A DNA stretch of 13,642 bases. Origin: Nitrososphaeria archaeon. Lineage in GTDB: Archaea > Thermoproteota > Nitrososphaeria > Conexivisphaerales > UBA164. Location: contig JARVJW010000081.1 in NCBI GenBank assembly GCA_029775955.1, positions 1-13,642 on the forward strand, read 5' to 3'. The notes beneath the pieces were generated by a model, which saw only the letters and a list, made by a program, of their open reading frames with translations, was not told the DNA's origin and made no database searches. Position 1 is the stretch's first letter, and every line of letters starts with the position of its first letter. The position numbers were made by a program, and so were the translations under genes. Shown piece after piece: positions 6,677 to 13,156 of this stretch.

Positions 6677-7299
6677 GCCATCAGAGGCACGCTGAACAGG
6701 AACAGAAAAGGGAATGGGTTCCAAGGACTGCATTAGGGCAGATGGTTAAGGAAGGTAAAATAACGTCTTTACATGAAGTATTCGAAAATGGGTACAAGAT
6801 AAAAGAACCAGAAATAGTTCAGGCACTGCTGCCAAACATAAAGACAATGATGATATCGATAAGGGTCATACAAAAGCAGACTGATGCTGGTGAACTAACT
6901 AGGTTCAGGGCTCTGACAGCTGTGGGTGACCTGAGCGGGTGGTTTGGCGTTGGTCATGCAAAATCGCTCCACACTAGGGTTGCCATTGACAAGGCTGCAA
7001 GGAATGCGTTGCTGAGTATTGTTCCTGTGCCTCTGGGTTGCGGAAGCTGGGAATGCAGGTGCGGGCAACCGCACTCAGTGCCATATGTTCTTAATGGCAA
7101 GAATGGCAGTGTCAAGATTGTTATAATTCCAGCACCAAGGGGGCTTGGCATCGTTGCGGCGCCACATATAAAGAATGTGCTTAACTTGGCAGGAATAAAG
7201 GATGCATGGACAAAGACCTTTGGCATGACCAGCAGTGATATATCGATAACATATGCAATATATAATGCATTTCAACATGGGTCTAAGGTGATAAGGTAA
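6673..7299 (+). CDS. rps5: Ribosomal protein S5 (uS5)
   Basis: Small-subunit protein important for decoding accuracy. The 208-aa product has an S5 double-stranded-RNA-binding domain at about residues 54-117 (RFRALTAVGDLSGWFGVGHA, then RVAIDKAARNALLSIVPVP). The archaeal/eukaryotic insert CGSWECRCGQPHSVP begins at residue 123. The C-terminal domain follows (IIPAPRGLGIVAAPHIKNVL). The start is GTG 6673, with GGTGA at 6662-6666 and overlap with the rpl18 stop. The TAA stop shares its last base with the rpl30 ATG (7299). Confidence 0.97.
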   Translation: MSHQRHAEQEQKREWVPRTALGQMVKEGKITSLHEVFENGYKIKEPEIVQALLPNIKTMMISIRVIQKQTDAGELTRFRALTAVGDLSGWFGVGHAKSLHTRVAIDKAARNALLSIVPVPLGCGSWECRCGQPHSVPYVLNGKNGSVKIVIIPAPRGLGIVAAPHIKNVLNLAGIKDAWTKTFGMTSSDISITYAIYNAFQHGSKVIR

Positions 7300-7736
7300 T
7301 GGCACTTATACTTGTAATCAGGGTCAAAGGTGAGATAAATGTCAGGGATAAAGTTGAAGAAACCCTTAGGTTAATGAACCTAAGGAAGAAGTACAACGCA
7401 ACTATTTTAAACGACAATGATGTGATAAGGGGAATGCTGCAGAAGGCAAAGGATTACATTGTGTGGTCACGAGTTGATGCGTCCACTACAGCAAAACTAA
7501 TTGAATCGAGGGGAAAAATTTCAGGACGGAGGAAAATATCCTTTGACTATTTAAAGGATCACAATTTAAGTAGCTTTGAGGAATTAGCTGAAAGAATGGA
7601 AAGGGGTGAGCTTAACCTTAAGGATTTAGGTGTCAAGTCATATTTTGCTTTGCCACCACCAAGGGGCGGAGTGCCTAGGAAGAAGTTCACTGCCCTTGAG
7701 CTGTTTGAGAGAATGATGAAAAATGGCAACGCGTAA
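7299..7736 (+). CDS. rpl30: Ribosomal protein L30 (uL30)
   Basis: Large-subunit protein. The 145-aa product is the long archaeal/eukaryotic L7-type L30: VIRVKGEINVRDKVEETLRL and MNLRKKYNATILNDNDV make up the compact L30 core (residues about 4-60). A longer C-terminal part follows, ending FALPPPRGGVPRKKFTALEL, the conserved closing motif. The ATG at 7299 is fused to the rps5 stop (TAATG). The 3' end overlaps rpl15 by 14 bases. Confidence 0.95.
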   Translation: MALILVIRVKGEINVRDKVEETLRLMNLRKKYNATILNDNDVIRGMLQKAKDYIVWSRVDASTTAKLIESRGKISGRRKISFDYLKDHNLSSFEELAERMERGELNLKDLGVKSYFALPPPRGGVPRKKFTALELFERMMKNGNA

Positions 7737-8163
7737 AAGAAAAATAAGGAGGCTCAGAGGCTCTAGGACTATGGGCTGGGGCCAGGTTGGCCAGCATAGA
7801 AAGTCAGGTATGAAAGGAGGAGTAGGTAAGGCTGGCCTGCATAAGCACAAATGGTCATGGACGGTGGTATATGCCCCGAATTATTTCGGGAAAAATGGAT
7901 TTTATTCATTGAGCAAGGTCAGGAAGGCAAAGAAGTGGATTAATGTTGGTGAACTGGGATCTCTATATGAAATCCAAAAGGAGAAAAAGGAGCTAAACGG
8001 CATGCCGCTTTTGGACCTTAGCTCAATGGGATACGATAAGCTACTGGGAAAGGGCAAAGTTGACAGGGCATATAACATCGTAGTAAGCAAATTCACTTCT
8101 AAAGCTAAGGCATCAATTGAGGCTGCAGGCGGAAAAATAAGTGAAGCCTCAATTGCAAGGTAA
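7723..8163 (+). CDS. rpl15: Ribosomal protein L15 (uL15)
   Basis: Late-assembly large-subunit protein. The 146-aa product has the Gly/Lys-rich N terminus that threads into rRNA (KRKIRRLRGSRTMGWGQVGQ, HRKSGMKGGVGKAG), the HKHKWSWTV and NYFGKNGFY archaeal segments, and the C-terminal globular part with VVSKFTSKAKASIEAAGGKI. The ATG at 7723 lies inside the end of rpl30. The 3' end overlaps the chosen secY start by 23 bases. Confidence 0.95.
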   Translation: MATRKRKIRRLRGSRTMGWGQVGQHRKSGMKGGVGKAGLHKHKWSWTVVYAPNYFGKNGFYSLSKVRKAKKWINVGELGSLYEIQKEKKELNGMPLLDLSSMGYDKLLGKGKVDRAYNIVVSKFTSKAKASIEAAGGKISEASIAR

Positions 8164-9541
8164 AAATATTATAAACAGGGTTGCTGGCATTCTTCCAGAA
8201 GTGCCTAAGCCTACTAGGAAACCTGGGCTTACGGAGAAGTTGATATGGACAGGTTTAGCAGTTGTGCTTTACCTTGTTATGGCTCAAATACCTCTTTATA
8301 AAGTGATCACATCAACTCAAAGCGCTCTCTTTTTTTACCAGATAATTTTTGCAGCAAACATAGGTACCCTTATGACCCTTGGAATAGGTCCAATAGTTAC
8401 AGCTGGCCTGATAACTCAGGTGCTTGTTGGTTCGGACCTTTTGCGCCTGGACCTCTCAAATGCTGAAGATCAGAAACTATTTGCTTCATTGACAAAGGTG
8501 CTTACTTTCGTTTTTATAATTGTAGAAGCTGTATTTTACGTCGTTAGTGGTGTAATAGGCACGGTAGGCTCGCCAACCATTGCGTTAATAGTTATCATAC
8601 AACTTATTGTAGCCAGTCTGATCGTATTTCTCCTAGATCAGATGATTCAAAAGGGGTGGGGACTTGGGAGCGGAATCAGTTTGTTTATACTTGCTGGCAT
8701 ATCGATGCAGATAATGCTTGACGTTTTCAGCCCAATACCTGTTAGTGGACAGTTCTTTGGATATATACCGTTTGCCATAAATGAAAGCATCCATGGATTA
8801 TTCTCGTCATTGGTTAGCCGCGCATCATCGTATCCATCCCTCATTGGATTCATAAGCACAATTATATTTATACTTATAATCCTTTACTTGGAAGGTATAA
8901 GAATAGAAATACCGATAAGCTCATCCAAATTCAGGGGGTATTCTGCGACATATCCAATCAAGTTACTCTATGTTTCCAATATACCTGTAATACTGGTTTC
9001 TGCGCTTATTGCTGACGCTCAGTTCTTCTTTTTGATACTTGCTAAGAATGCATCTCTTGTGCCACACCTTTCATGGCTTGGGACGGAGGTAAATGGAACA
9101 ATAACCGGTGGCCTGCTTTATTATATAACTTCACCTCCCCCTTACCCGGCAGCAATATCACACCCAATACAAGTAGTGACATATTCTGCATTTGTAATAG
9201 TGTTAAGCGTTGTGTTTGCAAGAATGTGGGTGGATGTTAGCGGAATGTCAGCTGAAAAAGCAGCTGAAAATCTGCTAGGTTCTGACCTTCAGGTTCCAGG
9301 ATTCAGGACGACAAGGTCATCCGTAGGCACATTGCTGCAAAGGTACATACCAACTGTTACTCTCTTTAGTGGGCTCCTAATAGGGGTACTTGCTGCTACA
9401 TCATCAATACTTGATGTGTTCGGCACAGGCATAGGTCTGCTTCTGGCAATAGACATATCCATAAGCTATTATCAGATGCTTGCACAGGAACAGATGGCTT
9501 CAATGATACCAGGGCTTGGTGGTATACTTGGAGAAAAGTAG
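8141..9541 (+). CDS. secY: Preprotein translocase subunit SecY (Sec61 alpha)
   Basis: Channel-forming subunit of the Sec translocon in the cytoplasmic membrane. The product is about 466 aa with ten hydrophobic segments. The first is LIWTGLAVVLYLVMAQIPL (residues 34-52); the segment GTLMTLGIGPIVTAGLITQ (75-93) matches transmembrane helix 2, and the SecY signature KGWGLGSGISLF is at 171-182. A final segment, GIGLLLAIDISISYYQML, precedes the short cytosolic tail. The start is uncertain: GTG 8141 gives ten residues before the conserved INRVAGILPEVPKPTRKPGL, and TTG 8153 is an alternative; no ATG is nearby. It follows rpl15 with overlap, the usual spc-operon position, and overlaps adkA by 14 bases. 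Confidence 0.96.
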   Translation: MKPQLQGKNIINRVAGILPEVPKPTRKPGLTEKLIWTGLAVVLYLVMAQIPLYKVITSTQSALFFYQIIFAANIGTLMTLGIGPIVTAGLITQVLVGSDLLRLDLSNAEDQKLFASLTKVLTFVFIIVEAVFYVVSGVIGTVGSPTIALIVIIQLIVASLIVFLLDQMIQKGWGLGSGISLFILAGISMQIMLDVFSPIPVSGQFFGYIPFAINESIHGLFSSLVSRASSYPSLIGFISTIIFILIILYLEGIRIEIPISSSKFRGYSATYPIKLLYVSNIPVILVSALIADAQFFFLILAKNASLVPHLSWLGTEVNGTITGGLLYYITSPPPYPAAISHPIQVVTYSAFVIVLSVVFARMWVDVSGMSAEKAAENLLGSDLQVPGFRTTRSSVGTLLQRYIPTVTLFSGLLIGVLAATSSILDVFGTGIGLLLAIDISISYYQMLAQEQMASMIPGLGGILGEK

Positions 9542-10103
9542 TAAAGTAATAATAGTAGGGGGATTGGCCGGAGTGGGCAAGACAACTGTGCTTAATAAAC
9601 TGTATAATAGGTTAACAGATGAAGGAAAAAAATTTCATGTATTTGTATATGGGACTGTCATGCTTGAGGAGGCAGAAAGGTTAGGCGTCAAAGACAGGGA
9701 CGAAATGAGGAACCTTTCATTTGAGAGTCAAAAAGAACTGCAGGTTAGGGCAGCCAGGAAAATAGCTGCTGATGGCATAACATTTATTGACACACATTAT
9801 ATGATACCTACACCTTACGGTTACCTCCCTGGCCTTCCAGCTCATGTATTAGCAGAGCTAAAGCCGACTCATTTAGTTCTTTTACTTGCTGATCCTTCAG
9901 AAATAATAAGAAGGAGAATGAATGACTTGACTAGAAAGAGGGAAACTAAAAACGAAGCTGACATCAATTATGAAATTCAACTGTCCAGGATAATGGTTGG
10001 TGCCGCATCAATGTTGACTGGGGCAATTATAGTTGAAATCTATAACAGGGAAAACATGCTTGAGCAAACAGTAGAAGAGCTTATTAAAAAGCTTGAGCTT
10101 TGA
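9528..10103 (+). CDS. adkA: Archaeal adenylate kinase (AdkA)
   Basis: Catalyses ATP + AMP to 2 ADP in the cytoplasm. The product is 191 aa from TTG 9528 (MEKSSKVIIVGG), close to the usual archaeal AdkA length. The P-loop GLAGVGKTT is at residues 12-20, THYMIPTPYGYLPGLP carries the AMP-site region, and RRRMNDLTRKRETKNEADIN supplies the arginine-rich lid region. The start codon is not settled: TTG 9528 has GGTGGT (9519-9524) just ahead, while GTG 9519 and TTG 9516 are in frame upstream. It overlaps the secY end, and DUF106 follows six bases after its stop. This secY-adk linkage is conserved in many archaea. Confidence 0.93.
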   Translation: MEKSSKVIIVGGLAGVGKTTVLNKLYNRLTDEGKKFHVFVYGTVMLEEAERLGVKDRDEMRNLSFESQKELQVRAARKIAADGITFIDTHYMIPTPYGYLPGLPAHVLAELKPTHLVLLLADPSEIIRRRMNDLTRKRETKNEADINYEIQLSRIMVGAASMLTGAIIVEIYNRENMLEQTVEELIKKLEL

Positions 10104-10109
10104 TCTGTC

Positions 10110-10583
10110 ATGCAGGTATTTGAATCATCACTCATAATTTTAGGGGTTGCTGCGGCATCATCACTTATAAGCAACGCCTTTACGAGGGCTAAAGTTGACC
10201 TTAAGGCAAGCAATGAAACCATGAAGGCATATAATGAATTTTTAAAGGAATACCGCCAAACGCTAAAGACCGGGGATAAAGCGAAAATTGAAAAACTTGA
10301 AAAAAAACAAAAACAGATGCAGGAAATGACAATGAAGGTGCAGATGGATAGGATGAAGGTTAGCCTTTACCTGCTCATACCGTTTCTTGTGTTGTTTTAT
10401 CTTCTAAGTTACTTCTTTGGAACATCAATAGTTGCCCTGTCACCATTTCATTTTTCGATATTTTATTTTGAAGCGGTAAAGCCTGTAGGAATTGCATATG
10501 GTATGAACTTTGTCACCTGGTACATACTTACATCATTTTTTACAAACTTAATAGCAGGCAAAATATTTGGCACGATGCCGTAA
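10110..10583 (+). CDS. DUF106 membrane protein, YidC/Oxa1/EMC3-like
   Basis: The 157-aa product has a membrane segment near residues 6-24, a charged coiled-coil-like region at about 35-80 (YNEFLKEYRQTLKTGDKAKI, KLEKKQKQMQEMTMKVQMDR), and two more membrane segments at about 85-104 and 126-148. This layout, plus the position after secY-adk, fits archaeal DUF106 proteins. They are regarded as relatives of bacterial YidC and eukaryotic EMC3/TMCO1, which insert membrane proteins. That role is an inference from the family. ATG 10110 is six bases after adkA and ends at TAA 10581-10583, the last gene of the operon here. Confidence 0.88.
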   Translation: MQVFESSLIILGVAAASSLISNAFTRAKVDLKASNETMKAYNEFLKEYRQTLKTGDKAKIEKLEKKQKQMQEMTMKVQMDRMKVSLYLLIPFLVLFYLLSYFFGTSIVALSPFHFSIFYFEAVKPVGIAYGMNFVTWYILTSFFTNLIAGKIFGTMP

Positions 10584-10602
10584 TCAGCTAAATAAAGAGA
10601 TA

Positions 10603-10610
10603 GGTATTGG
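10603..10610 (+). repeat. Target-site duplication, left copy
   Basis: GGTATTGG immediately left of the MITE-like element is repeated at 10749-10756 immediately right of it. Joining the flanks restores a continuous sequence between the DUF106 stop and the downstream region. Confidence 0.8.
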
Positions 10611-10748
10611 TGCTTTGTTGTATATATCAAAAAATAGTTAATTTGTTAATAGTTCCAAATTTAAATTAAAGGAATTATTTATTTTAAATCGGCAATTTAT
10701 CCTAATTTTTAAATAATTAGCACAACTTTTAATTAATGCAACAAAACA
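10611..10748. mobile_element. 138-bp MITE-like non-autonomous element
   Basis: The ends are imperfect inverted repeats: TGCTTTGTTG on the left (10611-10620) and, read on the minus strand, TGTTTTGTTG on the right (10748-10739), 9 of 10 matching. It is flanked by the 8-bp duplication GGTATTGG. The interior is A+T-rich and has no coding capacity. The right 67 bases (10682-10748) match 381-447 at 63 of 67 positions. The terminal sequence agrees with the end of the insertion sequence at 13111-13128, so that family is the likely source of the transposase. T-rich runs in the element (for example 10704-10709) could also end transcription of the preceding operon, but this is a guess. Confidence 0.85.
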
Positions 10749-10756
10749 GGTATTGG
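10749..10756 (+). repeat. Target-site duplication, right copy
   Basis: GGTATTGG, identical to 10603-10610. The match extends one base further on the left (A at 10602 and 10748), but pairing the element's ends favours an 8-bp duplication. Confidence 0.8.
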
Positions 10757-10986
10757 CTCTATGCACTTGAGGAGGTTTCTGGAAGTTACGAAGGAGATTC
10801 ACAGAAAGCACGTCAGATGAAACATGTATTTCAATTGCCATGAAACTGCCCTTTAAGTCATATTTAAAATCCTCATACTAAAATTAGCCTAAATGGGTTT
10901 TGTCATGTTTCAGTTTAGCAATTCATACAAATGAAGAAATGGGTTAGAAACAGCAACGATGATCTTTATAAGGGGCTATAATATAT
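10757..10986. other. Non-coding stretch between MITE and tnpB relic
   Basis: No gene of convincing length is visible on either strand. Two tiny ORFs, 10761-10820 (19 codons, starting MHLRRFLEVTKEIHRK) and 10931-10981 (16 codons, MKKWVRNSNDDLYKGL), are too short to call. Partial inverted similarity exists between 10816-10850 and 10903-10927 (AAACATG against CATGTTT, AATTGC against GCAATT). Near the right end, CTTTATAAG (10964-10972) resembles a TATA box about 20 bases before the first ATG of the tnpB relic (10987). It may contain the left end of the tnpB element, but no boundary is clear. Confidence 0.5.
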
Positions 10987-12059
10987 ATGAAGGAAATACT
11001 GAAGGTGATAAAGCCATGAGCCATCCATGGAAATCCAGGGAGGACAATTGATAGGACTACGAGCCACAGGAGGAAGTGCCTCACGGACATGCAGAGCACG
11101 ATAAAGCGCGCCCTTGAGGTTGCCTATGAAATGGCTATACATATTGCAATAGGATACCTTCGCCAATTGCATTGAGGTCAAGCCGTGGTTCGTGTCAAAC
11201 TACGATTATGCGATTCACCACCTCGGCCCCGTTTCCGCCGTTGTCTGATAATATAAGAAGAACCATCATGGCGAGCTGAGGATACCTGTTGTGAAGAAGC
11301 TTGAAATGAGGATTGATAGCTAGCTGTTCAAGGTGACAAAGTGAGGGTAACGTTCCCCGGGCATTACGCTTACGTCCCAATAAACACTGAGAACAAGCAC
11401 TTCCTGGAATACAGCAAGGGCAAAGCTTCAGAACTCTTGCTGACTGACAATTTTGTGTGCATAACTTTCACCATATAGGAAAGGACCCTAGCTTCGTGGC
11501 GCAGGACTTCACGATAGATTCCACGTTTGCGACGGTGAATGCTGGTAGGCCTGCGCTGAAAGGAACTGACACAGCGCACATACAGAACGACTTCTCCAGG
11601 AGGAGGAAGAGCCTGCAGAAGCACAATAAAGAGAAGAAGTACAGGAAACTGCGCCAGGCCAGAGGTAGGCAGAAGAACCGCGTCAATGATGCCCTGCTAC
11701 TGTAAAGGAAAACCCAGGCGCATCGTTTGTCTTAGACTAGTGGAAACAACAAGGGCAGGACAAAGTTGAACAAATGAAAGGCTTTACCAAAAGATGATTA
11801 AATACATGTCCTCATGCAAGACCGTTTACGTGAACCCAAGAAGGACTTCGGAGTGTCCTGTCTGTGGTGATAACTTGGGGGATATCGAAATGCGAAACCT
11901 GTGGCGTGGACTACGAAAGGCTTGCCATAACCCTGCGGCTACCGTGAGTGTGGATGGCCTTCTTTGAATGATGAATACCTGTACACCGGCCATGAGCCTA
12001 AAGTGGCCGGAGCGGGCTTGAAGGTCAACGCTTCGAATGATGGTTATAAGAAATTATAA
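10987..12059 (+). pseudogene. tnpB: Degenerate tnpB (IS200/IS605 OrfB, IS1341-like)
   Basis: TnpB is an RNA-guided nuclease of IS605-type elements. Ordered fragments of one TnpB appear in shifting frames: a first ATG at 10987; IEVKPWFVSNYDYAIHHL (about 11172-11225); HYAYVPINTENKHFLEYSKG from 11362, running to a stop at 11476-11478; the longest open block, 11457-11705, with FTIDSTFATVNAGRPALKG (near RuvC-I) and QNDFSRRRKSLQ; ENPGASFVLD* near 11709; and the zinc-finger halves CPVC (11854-11865) and CETC (11891-11902), which lie in different frames. VDYERLAI follows where a D-R-D motif is expected. The last fragment, GHEPKVAGAGLKVNASNDGY, ends at TAA 12057-12059. At least five frame changes and stops make it non-functional as a single protein. 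It is richer in G+C than the operon. Confidence 0.85.
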
Positions 12060-12061
12060 CC
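12042..12061 (+). repeat. Perfect hairpin with GAAA loop at the tnpB 3' end
   Basis: GGTTATAAGAAATTATAACC forms an 8-bp perfect stem with a GAAA tetraloop and contains the last stop codon of the tnpB relic. IS605-type elements carry subterminal hairpins at their ends, and their guide RNA overlaps the tnpB 3' end, so this may be a surviving transposon-end structure. A transcription-termination role is less likely because no T-run follows directly. Confidence 0.6.
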
Positions 12062-12078
12062 TTTCAGAAATGGTTGGC

Positions 12079-12086
12079 CTTTAAAT
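12079..12086 (+). promoter_or_regulatory. Candidate TATA box for the 57-aa ORF
   Basis: CTTTAAAT is centred about 23 bases before ATG 12106. That is the distance expected if transcription starts at the ATG itself, giving a leaderless mRNA as is common in archaea. Confidence 0.5.
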
Positions 12087-12105
12087 CTCATTATTATTTA
12101 TTGTT

Positions 12106-12279
12106 ATGACCAGCTTTTTGGAAATCTGGTACAAGGAAAAACTCGTTGACGACCAAAAGTATTCGTGTTTAATAAGCACAAAAAATGGAGCGTTTTGTAT
12201 AACTCTGGTTGAAAAGGAAATAAGAAAAGAGAAGCATATTTTCATTACTGACGTACACCAGTATGGGAGCAAGCCTTAA
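12106..12279 (+). CDS. Hypothetical 57-aa protein, probably leaderless
   Basis: The ORF runs from ATG 12106 to TAA 12277-12279, starting MTSFLEIWYKEKLVDDQKYS and ending HIFITDVHQYGSKP. The middle, SCLISTKNGAFCITLVEKEI, reads as two short beta strands followed by a charged helix-like stretch (KEIRKEKH). There is no signal peptide or membrane segment. I do not recognise a family. Support comes from the well-placed TATA box, a soluble-looking composition without low complexity, and its independence from the mobile elements on the left. Against it are its small size and the lack of a ribosome-binding site. A remnant of a longer gene is also possible. It is co-directional with the methyltransferase 127 bases downstream. 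Confidence 0.45.
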   Translation: MTSFLEIWYKEKLVDDQKYSCLISTKNGAFCITLVEKEIRKEKHIFITDVHQYGSKP

Positions 12280-12330
12280 CAAGTTTCAAAAGATTTATTT
12301 ATCATTCTGTATAATATATGGTAATTTGAC

Positions 12331-12337
12331 TTTAAAT
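12331..12337 (+). promoter_or_regulatory. Candidate TATA box for the methyltransferase transcript
   Basis: TTTAAAT at 12331-12337 would place a transcription start near 12360, just before the mini-ORF ATG at 12363. An alternative TATA-like run, TTTATTTA (12294-12301), would give a leader of about 85 bases. Neither can be preferred firmly from sequence alone. Confidence 0.35.
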
Positions 12338-12362
12338 GAGTGTGTTGAACCATTTTTGGTGA

Positions 12363-12410
12363 ATGATTTTAGGATATGGGGAAGATATTGTGAGGTTTGA
12401 TTTATTGTGA
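12363..12410 (+). other. 15-codon mini-ORF overlapping the methyltransferase start
   Basis: ATG 12363 opens MILGYGEDIVRFDLL and stops at TGA 12408-12410, overlapping the GTG start at 12407 (TTGTGA). The two frames differ. If transcription begins near 12360 this would be a leaderless leader peptide coupled to the gene. It may equally be chance. Confidence 0.25.
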
Positions 12411-13090
12411 ACAGTACAAAAAAGATAGAAGGAATGTTCTCAGGCATAACAAAAGTATACGATGGTTTAAATGATATAATGAGTTTTGGGCTTTCACGCA
12501 TCTGGCGCATGTATGCAAGCTGGGCCGTGCTCTCCAATAGAAATGACAAGTTCATGGTGCTTGACCTTGCAGTTGGCACAGGCTACATGACTAGGAGAAT
12601 ACTGAAAGATTCAAAAGGCAAAGTTAATGTTGTTGGTTGTGATATAACGAGGGCCATGCTGCTCAGTGCCTCCGGAAATTTAGGAAATAGTGTGCCTCTT
12701 GTGCTTGCTGACGGCAAATTTCTACCATTTAGAAATGGTTCTTTTAATGCAGTTGTCAGTGCGTTTTCACTCAGGAGCTTTATTGAAGAAGGTTATATTC
12801 AAATTTTATCTGAAATAAAAAGAACATTGGCTAACGAAGGAACAGTAGTATTTGTTGATACTGGAAAGCCTCAGGGCAATTTTATGAGGGCATTTTTCTA
12901 TGTTTATATGAACATAATCAAGCTATTAGGTGGTATTTATGACAAAAAATCATATAATTGGCTTGCAAAAAGCATATGGACCCTTAACCCAAATGAATTT
13001 AAAAAAGCCTTAATTGAAGCCGGCTATAACAGCGAGGCTTATGTTTTGCCGTTTGGCGTCCCATATTTATTTGTAGGAAAAAAGAAATAA
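12407..13090 (+). CDS. UbiE/MenG-like class I SAM-dependent methyltransferase
   Basis: The 227-aa product has the UbiE/COQ5 order: an N-terminal MFSGITKVYDGLNDIMSFGL with R-x-WR (residues about 10-34), SAM motif I VLDLAVGTGY (51-60), an acidic residue after strand 2 (VVGCDIT, 76-81), and ADGKFLPFRNGSFNAVVSAF (101-120), with the LPF and FD/FN pattern of the family. The later GGIYDKKSYNWLAKSI and the C-terminal VPYLFVGKKK are also family-like. A plausible role is C-methylation in menaquinone or related quinone synthesis; substrate is not determined by sequence, and no quinone genes are nearby. The GTG at 12407 has GTGAGGT (12390-12396) ten bases ahead. Its low G+C and codon use match the ribosomal genes, not the adjacent mobile DNA. 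Confidence 0.85.
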   Translation: MNSTKKIEGMFSGITKVYDGLNDIMSFGLSRIWRMYASWAVLSNRNDKFMVLDLAVGTGYMTRRILKDSKGKVNVVGCDITRAMLLSASGNLGNSVPLVLADGKFLPFRNGSFNAVVSAFSLRSFIEEGYIQILSEIKRTLANEGTVVFVDTGKPQGNFMRAFFYVYMNIIKLLGGIYDKKSYNWLAKSIWTLNPNEFKKALIEAGYNSEAYVLPFGVPYLFVGKKK

Positions 13091-13110
13091 TTATGAGCTG
13101 CACAGTAGGT

Positions 13111-13128
13111 TGCTTTGTTGCATTAATT
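13111..13128. repeat. Terminal inverted repeat of the right-hand insertion sequence
   Basis: TGCTTTGTTGCATTAATT is the exact reverse complement of 430-447 and shares its first ten bases with the left end of the MITE (10611-10620). It lies 20 bases after the methyltransferase stop and about 29 bases outside the transposase stop codon. The other end lies outside the window, so the target duplication cannot be checked. Confidence 0.8.
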
Positions 13129-13156
13129 GATTATTCCCGGCCAATGAACAAATTAA

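Noticed and set aside
391..10745. CRISPR array or guide repeats
   Set aside because: Only two long repeat copies exist, 10 kb apart, and both are element ends; there are no regularly spaced repeats.
10761..10820. 19-codon ORF just after the MITE
   Set aside because: Too short, no family match and no promoter; possibly the start of a lost gene, but nothing supports that.
11370..11624. Minus-strand ORF of 84 codons in the tnpB region
   Set aside because: The plus strand gives recognisable TnpB fragments throughout, so this is a shadow.
12081..12272. Minus-strand ORF of 63 codons
   Set aside because: It lies antisense to the 57-aa plus-strand ORF, has a phenylalanine/serine-rich composition typical of shadow frames, and has no promoter signal of its own.
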